A stretch of DNA of 64,000 nucleotides from NCBI RefSeq assembly GCF_014203645.1, contig NZ_JACHJL010000001.1, forward strand, positions 434,001 to 498,000, written 5' to 3'. The notes beneath the pieces are model-generated. The model saw only the letters and a program-made list of their open reading frames with translations. It ran no database searches and had not been told where the DNA came from. Origin of the DNA: Streptomyces zagrosensis (GTDB lineage Bacteria > Actinomycetota > Actinomycetes > Streptomycetales > Streptomycetaceae). Below, piece by piece: positions 58,047 through 64,000 of the stretch; positions within the stretch are counted from its first letter, which is position 1; the number at the start of each line of letters is the position of its first letter. A program made the position numbers and the translations under genes.

Positions 58047-59486
58047 TTACGCCCGGCGGACCCAGTAGGCCACGCCACGCTGCGCCGCTCGCTCGCCCAC
58101 GAACTCCTGGCCCCGCATGGTGCACCACGCCGGAATGTCCAGGCGCGCCGCATCGTCGTCGGCCAGCACCGAGATCACAGCGCCGACCGGCACACTGTCG
58201 ATGACCTTGGCCAGTTCGATGACGGGCAGCGGACACCGCTTACCGAGCGCGTCCACGGTCAGCGCCGGAACCTCGGCCGTGACAGCGGCCCCTGCCCCTA
58301 CCGCATCACCCGGGCCCGCCGCAGTGTCTGGGCCCGCCCGCCGCGCGACGGGGGCGCCCAACTTCTCCCGTACGGACGCCACGATCCCGGGCAGCACGGC
58401 CAGGAACCGGTCCACATCCTCGGCGGTCGTGCTGCGGGGGAGCGAGACGCGCACGTTGCCCTCCGAGAGCACGCCCATCGCGCGCAGGACATGACTGGGA
58501 GTCAGCGTGCTCGACGTACAAGAGGACCCGGACGAGACGGCGAACTCCGCCCGGTCCAACTCATGCAGCAGTGTCTCCCCATCGACATAGAGACAGGAAA
58601 AGGTGACCAGATGCGGCAGCCGTCGCAGCGGGTCGCCTACCACCTCCACGTCCGGCACCAGCTCCGGCACCCGGGTCCTGATCCCCTCCACGAGGGCCCG
58701 CAGCCGCAGCGCCTCGGACTCGGCCTCCTGCCGTACGGCCCGCAGCGACGCCGCAGCCGCGACGATGGCCGGCAGGTTCTCGAAGCCCGCCGAACGCCCC
58801 GACTCCCGCTCATCCAGCGGGCCCTGGGGCGCGAACCGTACGCCCTTGCGCACCGCCAGCAGCCCGACGCCCGCCGGGCCGCCCCACTTGTGCGCGCTCG
58901 CCGTCAGCAGCGACCAGCCGTCCGCGACCCGGCCCCAGGGCAGCGACTGCGCGGCGTCCACCAGCAGCGGCACGCTCGACTCGCGGCAGATCGCGGCGAC
59001 CTCGGCCACCGGTTGTTCGGTGCCGACCTCGTGGTTGGCGGACTGGAGGCAGGCGAGCGCGATCGGGTCACCGCCCTGGCGTAGCGCCTCCTCATACGCG
59101 GCGGGCGACACCCGGCCCGTACGGTCCACGCCGAGCTCGGTGACCGTGCCGCCCGCCGTCGTGTGCGCGGTGGCCGCGTGCAGCACGGCGGAGTGCTCGA
59201 CGGCCGAGATGACCAGGCCCCGGCCCACCCGGCGGCGGCCCGCGAGCGCGCCCGCGATGCCCTGGTGCACCGCGCGCGTCCCCGAAGGGGTGAAGACCAG
59301 TTCGTCCGGGCGGCAGCCGACCGCTTCCGCCGCGGTCTGCCGCGCGGCGTCAAGGAGCAGCCGCGCCTGCCGGCCCTCGCGATAGAGCCGAGCCGGGTCG
59401 GCCCACCCCTCGTCCAGGGCGGCGAGCAGCGCCTGCCGGGCCACGGGGTGCGGGGGAGCGGAGGAAGCCGCGTCGAAGTAGGGCAC
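58047..59486 (-). CDS. Cysteine desulfurase fused to a TusA-type sulfur-carrier domain
   Basis: 479 residues. Residues 1-380 are a class V PLP cysteine desulfurase: starts PYFDAASSAPPHPVARQ, PLP-Lys in TASAHKWGGPAGVGLLA, active-site Cys in SSGSSCTSSTLTPSHVL. After an Ala/Gly/Pro linker, residues 405-479 form a TusA/SirA domain with VDALGKRCPLPVIELAK, whose Cys accepts sulfur in a CPxP motif. The fusion suggests direct transfer from cysteine to a carrier, as in sulfur-relay and Fe-S or molybdopterin chemistry. GTG 59486 lacks a ribosome site; a TAGCGT box 8 bases upstream suggests a leaderless mRNA. Confidence 0.9.
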   Translation of the reverse strand: MPYFDAASSAPPHPVARQALLAALDEGWADPARLYREGRQARLLLDAARQTAAEAVGCRPDELVFTPSGTRAVHQGIAGALAGRRRVGRGLVISAVEHSAVLHAATAHTTAGGTVTELGVDRTGRVSPAAYEEALRQGGDPIALACLQSANHEVGTEQPVAEVAAICRESSVPLLVDAAQSLPWGRVADGWSLLTASAHKWGGPAGVGLLAVRKGVRFAPQGPLDERESGRSAGFENLPAIVAAAASLRAVRQEAESEALRLRALVEGIRTRVPELVPDVEVVGDPLRRLPHLVTFSCLYVDGETLLHELDRAEFAVSSGSSCTSSTLTPSHVLRAMGVLSEGNVRVSLPRSTTAEDVDRFLAVLPGIVASVREKLGAPVARRAGPDTAAGPGDAVGAGAAVTAEVPALTVDALGKRCPLPVIELAKVIDSVPVGAVISVLADDDAARLDIPAWCTMRGQEFVGERAAQRGVAYWVRRA

Positions 59487-59955
59487 GCGGGGAACGCTAG
59501 ACGACGCAGTTGGGGGCACGCCGTAGTGCGGCTCACGCAGAGTCGCCCAGGTGGGCCAAGAGGCTCCCGGGCCGTTGCCGGAGGGGACCGGGCCAGCTCG
59601 TGGGCGGTACGCGCGGTCGCCGATAGCGCTGTCAGCGCCGTCAGCGACGTGTCCTTGCCCCGCCCCGCCGGGCTTCCGGCCCGTACCGCACCCCGTGCGC
59701 GACCGCCGCCGTTGCCGCATCGATCCCCTGCTCAAGGCCCTTTCAGCGGTCCGTCAGATGCCGCCTGGAGCCGGCCGTTCCACCCCTTCGGGGTGCGGAC
59801 CGGCGCGTTGGGCACCCTCCCCGCGCGGCCCCAAATAGCGTCCAGTAGGGTTTGGTCCGCATAAACATCCAAACCCCTGCCCGCAGCGGGCCGGCGACCG
59901 ACCAGCGAGACGGCCGCAGCCGGCCGCACGGGCGAGACTCTCGGGAAGGCGCTAC
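59487..59955. other. Divergent promoter region, desulfurase / ctaC
   Basis: 469 bases. No gene is supported. It has the inverted repeat at 59848-59876 before ctaC and otherwise GC-rich sequence without recognised signals. Confidence 0.55.
59848..59876. promoter_or_regulatory. Inverted repeat upstream of ctaC (possible operator)
   Basis: GGGTTTGG (59848-59855) and CCAAACCC (59869-59876) are perfect complements around 13 less GC-rich bases, ending 79 bases before the ctaC GTG. Candidate site for regulation of ctaCDF. Confidence 0.45.
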
Positions 59956-60918
59956 GTGAGTCCCAACGGCTCCGACCGCTCGTCGCGGCGCCCGATGCGG
60001 CGGAAGCTGCCGCAGGCGCTGGCCGCGGGCCTGGTCCTTGCGACCGCTACCGGCTGCACATCCAAGGACTTCCCCCGCCTCGGAATGCCCACCCCCGTCA
60101 CGGAGGAGGCGCCGCGGATTCTCTCCCTGTGGCAGGGCTCCTGGGCGGCAGCACTTGCCACAGGCGTGCTGGTCTGGGGCCTGATCCTGTGGAGCGTCGT
60201 ATTCCACCGGCGCAGCAGGACCAAGGTCGAGGTACCCCCGCAGACGCGGTACAACATGCCCATCGAGGCGCTGTATACCGTCGTGCCGCTCGTCATCGTC
60301 TCGGTGCTCTTCTACTTCACCGCGCGCGATGAGAGCGAGCTCCTGAAGACTTCCAAGAAGCCCGACCACGTCATCAACGTGGTGGGCTTCCAATGGAGCT
60401 GGGGCTTCAACTACATGGAGAACGTGGACGGCAATCTGTCCACACCCGCGAAAACTCCCAAGGAGGTCGCCGGCATTCCTGACCGAATGCTGAAGGCCGT
60501 GCCCAAGGGCGCCGAGGGCGTGTACGAAAAGGGCACCCCGGGCGACCGCAACCCTGACAAGGGCTGGCCCGGACCGACGCTGTGGCTGCCGAAGGGCGAG
60601 ACGGTCCAGTTCGTGCTCACCTCACGAGACGTCATCCACTCGTTTTGGGTGATCCCCTTCCTGATGAAGCAGGACGTCATCCCCGGCCACACCAACCGTT
60701 TCGAGGTGACTCCTAACAAGGAGGGCACCTTCATGGGTAAGTGCGCCGAGCTCTGCGGCAAGGACCACTCCCGGATGCTCTTCAACGTCAAGGTGGTCTC
60801 CCCCGAGGAGTACCGGAAGCACCTGAAGGACCTGGCGAAGAAGGGTCAGACCGGCTACCTCCCGGCAACCATCAAGCAGACGGACGCCGCAAAGAACGCG
60901 GAGACCAAGAACCAGTGA
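59956..60918 (+). CDS. ctaC: Cytochrome c oxidase subunit II
   Basis: 320 residues. A lipoprotein-like signal ends in LATATGC, followed by two membrane helices (about 55-80 and 97-120) and the extracytoplasmic CuA domain: the copper motif [12 protein letters not shown], with VIHSFWVI and FQWSWGFNY family blocks. It takes electrons from cytochrome c. The GTG at 59956 has GGGAAGG upstream. Its TGA overlaps the ctaD GTG (GTGA), giving coupling. First gene of the ctaCDF operon. Confidence 0.97.
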   Translation: MSPNGSDRSSRRPMRRKLPQALAAGLVLATATGCTSKDFPRLGMPTPVTEEAPRILSLWQGSWAAALATGVLVWGLILWSVVFHRRSRTKVEVPPQTRYNMPIEALYTVVPLVIVSVLFYFTARDESELLKTSKKPDHVINVVGFQWSWGFNYMENVDGNLSTPAKTPKEVAGIPDRMLKAVPKGAEGVYEKGTPGDRNPDKGWPGPTLWLPKGETVQFVLTSRDVIHSFWVIPFLMKQDVIPGHTNRFEVTPNKEGTFMGKCAELCGKDHSRMLFNVKVVSPEEYRKHLKDLAKKGQTGYLPATIKQTDAAKNAETKNQ

Positions 60919-62648
60919 GCATCCTCAACGAACCTCAGGGTGCCGCCGCCGACACGGCAAAGGCAGCACCGCCCGAGTATCGGAAAGCCCCCGGCAGCGC
61001 CGTGGTGAAATGGCTGACCACCACCGATCACAAGACGATCGGCACGATGTACCTGGTCACGTCGTTCGCGTTCTTCTGCATCGGCGGCGTCATGGCGCTC
61101 TTCATGCGCGCCGAACTCGCTCGACCTGGCACGCAGATCATGTCGAACGAGCAGTTCAACCAGGCGTTCACGATGCACGGCACGATCATGCTGCTGATGT
61201 TCGCGACGCCGCTCTTCGCCGGATTCGCCAACTGGATCATGCCGCTACAGATCGGCGCGCCCGACGTGGCGTTCCCGCGGCTGAACATGTTCGCCTACTG
61301 GCTCTACCTGCTCGGCTCGCTGATCGCGGTCGGCGGGTTCCTCACCCCTGACGGCGCAGCCGACTTCGGCTGGTTCGCCTACTCCCCGCTGTCGGACGCG
61401 GTCCGCTCGCCGGGTATCGGCGCCGACATGTGGATCATGGGTCTGGCCCTCTCGGGCTTCGGCACCATCCTCGGCTCGGTCAACTTCATCACCACGATCA
61501 TCTGCATGCGCGCACCTGGCATGACGATGTTCCGGATGCCGATCTTCACCTGGAACGTGCTGCTCACCGGTGTGCTGGTGCTGCTCGCCTTCCCGGTGCT
61601 GGCCGCCGCGCTGTTCGCCCTTGAGGCGGATCGAAAATTCGGGGCGCATATCTTTGACGCGGCCAATGGCGGCGCACTGCTATGGCAACACCTCTTCTGG
61701 TTCTTTGGCCATCCAGAGGTGTACATCATCGCCCTACCGTTCTTCGGCATTATTTCCGAGGTCATCCCGGTCTTCAGCCGCAAGCCGATGTTCGGCTACA
61801 TCGGTCTGGTGGCCGCGACGATCGCCATTGCCGGTCTTTCGGTGACGGTCTGGGCGCACCATATGTACGTCACAGGCGGCGTGCTCCTACCGTTCTTCTC
61901 CTTTATGACCTTCCTTATCGCGGTGCCAACCGGTGTGAAGTTCTTCAACTGGATCGGCACGATGTGGAAGGGCAGTCTGAGTTTCGAGACACCCATGCTG
62001 TGGGCGGTCGGCTTCCTGATCACCTTCACCTTCGGTGGTTTGACCGGTGTCATCCTGGCCTCGCCGCCGATGGACTTCCACGTCTCAGACTCGTACTTCG
62101 TGGTCGCGCACTTCCACTACGTCATCTTCGGCACCGTGGTGTTCGCCATGTTCTCCGGATTCCACTTCTGGTGGCCGAAGTTCACCGGCAAGATGCTGGA
62201 CGAGCGACTCGGGAAGATCACCTTCTGGACGCTGTTCATCGGCTTCCACGGCACGTTCTTGGTGCAGCACTGGCTGGGCGCCGAGGGCATGCCGCGCCGG
62301 TACGCCGACTATCTGGCGGCGGACGGCTTCACCACGCTGAACACGATTTCGACGATCAGCTCGTTCCTGCTCGGCCTGTCCGTACTGCCGTTCTTCTACA
62401 ACGTCTGGAAGACCGCGAAGTACGGCAAGAAGGTCGAGGTGGACGACCCGTGGGGATACGGCCGCTCCCTGGAGTGGGCGACCTCCTGCCCGCCGCCGCG
62501 GCACAACTTCCTTACGCTGCCGCGTATTCGCTCCGAATCCCCGGCGTTCGATCTGCACCACCCGGAGATCGCCGCGCTCGACCAGCTTGAAAACGTCGAG
62601 CACACCGATGAGAAGGCCCTCGCGGGTGGCAAGGAGGCAGGCAAGTGA
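60915..62648 (+). CDS. ctaD: Cytochrome c oxidase subunit I
   Basis: 577 residues, twelve membrane helices. Heme a ligand in [10 protein letters not shown]; the CuB His and cross-linked Tyr in [10 protein letters not shown]; CuB His pair in [10 protein letters not shown]; heme a/a3 histidines in [11 protein letters not shown]. This is the catalytic oxygen-reducing subunit of an aa3 oxidase. Codons in about 61624-61935 (around the GHPEVY helix) are markedly richer in A/T third bases (CGA, AAA, ATT, CTA, CAA) than the rest. Start GTG overlaps ctaC stop. Confidence 0.97.
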   Translation: MSILNEPQGAAADTAKAAPPEYRKAPGSAVVKWLTTTDHKTIGTMYLVTSFAFFCIGGVMALFMRAELARPGTQIMSNEQFNQAFTMHGTIMLLMFATPLFAGFANWIMPLQIGAPDVAFPRLNMFAYWLYLLGSLIAVGGFLTPDGAADFGWFAYSPLSDAVRSPGIGADMWIMGLALSGFGTILGSVNFITTIICMRAPGMTMFRMPIFTWNVLLTGVLVLLAFPVLAAALFALEADRKFGAHIFDAANGGALLWQHLFWFFGHPEVYIIALPFFGIISEVIPVFSRKPMFGYIGLVAATIAIAGLSVTVWAHHMYVTGGVLLPFFSFMTFLIAVPTGVKFFNWIGTMWKGSLSFETPMLWAVGFLITFTFGGLTGVILASPPMDFHVSDSYFVVAHFHYVIFGTVVFAMFSGFHFWWPKFTGKMLDERLGKITFWTLFIGFHGTFLVQHWLGAEGMPRRYADYLAADGFTTLNTISTISSFLLGLSVLPFFYNVWKTAKYGKKVEVDDPWGYGRSLEWATSCPPPRHNFLTLPRIRSESPAFDLHHPEIAALDQLENVEHTDEKALAGGKEAGK

Positions 62649-63043
62649 AGATCCAAGGCCGGCTGTTCATCTGGCTCGCCGTCTTCGTCCTGGCCATGGC
62701 GATCGTCTATGGCGTGTGGTCGAAGGAGCCGGCCGGTACGACCGCGCTCTTCCTGGCCTTCGGGCTCAGCATCATGATCGGCTACTACCTGGCGTTCACG
62801 GCACGCCGGGTGGATGCCGGAGCGCAGGACAACAAGGACGCTGACGTCGCCGATGACGCCGGTGAGCTGGGCTTCTTCAGTCCGCACAGCTGGCAGCCGC
62901 TGTCCTTGGCGGTCGGAAGCGCGTTCGCCTTCCTTGGCGTCGTCTTCGGCTGGTGGCTGATGTACTTCTCCGCCCCGATCATCCTGATCAGCATCTTCGG
63001 CTGGGTCTTCGAGTATTACCGGGGCGAGAACCGCACCCAGTAG
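62645..63043 (+). CDS. ctaF: Cytochrome c oxidase subunit IV (actinobacterial)
   Basis: 132 residues: [20 protein letters not shown] and three more membrane helices, with ending [11 protein letters not shown]. It is the small actinobacterial subunit IV of the aa3 oxidase. Its GTG overlaps the ctaD TGA by four bases (GTGA). A terminator hairpin follows at 63066-63092. Confidence 0.93.
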   Translation: MKIQGRLFIWLAVFVLAMAIVYGVWSKEPAGTTALFLAFGLSIMIGYYLAFTARRVDAGAQDNKDADVADDAGELGFFSPHSWQPLSLAVGSAFAFLGVVFGWWLMYFSAPIILISIFGWVFEYYRGENRTQ

Positions 63044-63065
63044 CTCGCACCCGCTTGCGCGTAGG

Positions 63066-63092
63066 GCCCGGACACCGCCCAGGTGTCCGGGC
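63066..63092 (+). terminator. Terminator of ctaCDF
   Basis: GCCCGGACACC (63066-63076), loop of 5, GGTGTCCGGGC (63082-63092), 23 bases beyond the ctaF stop. Confidence 0.85.
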
Positions 63093-63093
63093 T

Positions 63094-63138
63094 CTGCTCG
63101 TACTGCTCGTACTGCTCGTACTGCTCGTACTGGGCGTA
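63094..63138. repeat. 9-bp tandem repeat x 5
   Basis: CTGCTCGTA four times exactly and then CTGGGCGTA, immediately after the ctaCDF terminator. Confidence 0.92.
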
Positions 63139-63254
63139 CTGCCATGCGTGCCCCCGGCGTGTGGGGCGCGTGCCGGCCCCCGTAGGCCGCGGGCCCGCCC
63201 CTCGTTTGCGCCGCTGCGCGCGCCGAATCCCGCCGCCGTTCTTAGCGTGTGGTC

Positions 63255-64000
63255 ATGAGCCACACCTCTCGCTCCCGAATACCCATCCGCTGTGCTCTGC
63301 TGGTGGCGCCGTTGGCGATAGGCGTCGTTGCCTGCGGGAGTTCCTCTTCGGACCCGCTGGCGGACAAGCCGTACGACGCGGCGGAACAGATCTCCTTCAG
63401 CGGCGGCCGGGACGACCGCAAGGCCGACCCGGACAAGCCTCTGGAGATCACCGCCAAGGGCGGCGGTAGCCGCATCACGGATGTCACCGCGACCGACGCC
63501 ACAGGCCGCTATCTACGCGGCGAACTCACCGCCGATGGCAAACGGTGGCGCTCCACCGCCCCGCTCGCCGCAGGAGCCCACTACACGCTCCGCGTGAGCA
63601 CCGAGAACGGCGACGGCAGGCCGGGTCGTAAGACCATCGGCCTCAACACCGCGCCGGCCGACAAGCGGCTGCGGGTGCGCTTTGGCCCCGAGAGCGGCAC
63701 CTACGGCGTCGGCCAGCCCGTTACGGCCGAACTCAGCGCCCCGGTCGAGGATCGCGGGGCGCGCGCCACCGTCGAACGCGCCCTGCGTGTCAGCTCCCAG
63801 CCCACGGTCGAGGGCAGCTGGCACTGGGTGGACGGTCGGACGCTGCACTACCGCCCGCGTGCCTATTGGCCCACCAAAGCCACCATCACGGTGCGCAGCC
63901 ACCTGGACGGCATCAAGCTCGCAGACGGGCTGCACGGCGGCCCCACCAAGCCTCTCACGCTGCGTACCGGCGCCAGGATCGAGGCCCGCACGGACGCGAG
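63255..64000 (+). CDS. Ig-domain L,D-transpeptidase lipoprotein, N-terminal part (cut by the window end)
   Basis: The frame is open from ATG 63255 to the edge (248 codons). A basic start and hydrophobic stretch (CALLVAPLAIGVVAC) end in a lipobox Cys at residue 27, so it is exported and lipid-anchored. Two Ig-like domains follow, with PDKPLEITAKGGGSRITDV and the very typical VRFGPESGTYGVGQPV, SQPTVEGSWHWVDG and YRPRAYWPTKATITV blocks of mycobacterial/Streptomyces L,D-transpeptidases. The YkuD catalytic domain would lie beyond the window. It probably makes 3-3 cross-links in peptidoglycan. Confidence 0.88.
   Translation, partial: MSHTSRSRIPIRCALLVAPLAIGVVACGSSSSDPLADKPYDAAEQISFSGGRDDRKADPDKPLEITAKGGGSRITDVTATDATGRYLRGELTADGKRWRSTAPLAAGAHYTLRVSTENGDGRPGRKTIGLNTAPADKRLRVRFGPESGTYGVGQPVTAELSAPVEDRGARATVERALRVSSQPTVEGSWHWVDGRTLHYRPRAYWPTKATITVRSHLDGIKLADGLHGGPTKPLTLRTGARIEARTDA

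Noticed and set aside
63083..63469. A gene encoded by the CTGCTCGTA repeat and beyond
   Set aside because: The translation is repeat-derived, and the downstream part overlaps the well-supported L,D-transpeptidase frame.

Overview
The window is about 64 kb of very GC-rich DNA with strong G/C third-position bias, GGAGG-type ribosome binding sites, many GTG starts and clean codirectional blocks. Protein families and gene order point to Streptomyces or a close relative. From the glutamine synthetase gene rightwards, the order (glnA, RDD protein, DUF4191, lipA, lipB, epimerase, lipoyl E2, leucyl aminopeptidase, cobS/cobT/cobU, erpA, membrane protein, adenosine kinase, ctaC) also recalls the Mycobacterium tuberculosis glnA1-ctaC block. 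That makes most of the window old actinobacterial core; this comparison is from memory, not from an alignment.

Region by region. (1) 1-8575 looks accessory: a Tn3-like transposase fragment at the left edge, a HalD/ArpA-like Fe(II)/2-oxoglutarate oxygenase, a carnitine/choline acyltransferase-family protein, a GT4 glycosyltransferase with an extra C-terminal domain, and a HelD-type RNA polymerase-associated helicase. (2) 8761-16291: glnA with a GlnR-type operator, RDD and DUF4191 membrane proteins, lipA/lipB, and an HTH/TPR regulator. (3) 16450-23154: amine oxidase, TIGR01777 epimerase, GNAT, DUF4240, an SDR whose catalytic Tyr is Phe, and a WYL regulator. (4) 23308-35219: aceE, a two-component pair, a GntR regulator, the lipoyl E2 with lpdA, and pepA. 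(5) 35624-42713: cobS, cobT and a cobU fusion around a lipid-aminoacylase-like/rhomboid-like membrane pair. (6) 42938-53618: small conserved protein, HtrA-like lipoprotein, ABC exporter, methyltransferase, DUF3043, pspA-pspAA with a two-component system, and nadA. (7) 53871-64000: erpA, Rv2203-like membrane protein, adenosine kinase, cysteine desulfurase-TusA fusion, ctaC-ctaD-ctaF, and the start of an Ig-domain L,D-transpeptidase cut by the window end.

How they work together: lipB and lipA make the lipoyl groups carried by the E2 protein, which probably serves AceE and LpdA. cobS/T/U assemble the lower part of cobalamin. nadA, erpA and the cysteine desulfurase fusion belong to NAD and Fe-S/sulfur metabolism. 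ctaCDF encode the aa3 cytochrome oxidase core. PspA and the adjacent kinase/regulator suggest envelope-stress sensing.

Two threads stand out. The left-hand oxygenase plus carnitine acyltransferase cassette is the best candidate for an undescribed pathway. The whole window is also peppered with short tandem repeats between genes and in-frame low-complexity insertions inside conserved proteins. No tRNA, rRNA, CRISPR array or riboswitch was recognised.
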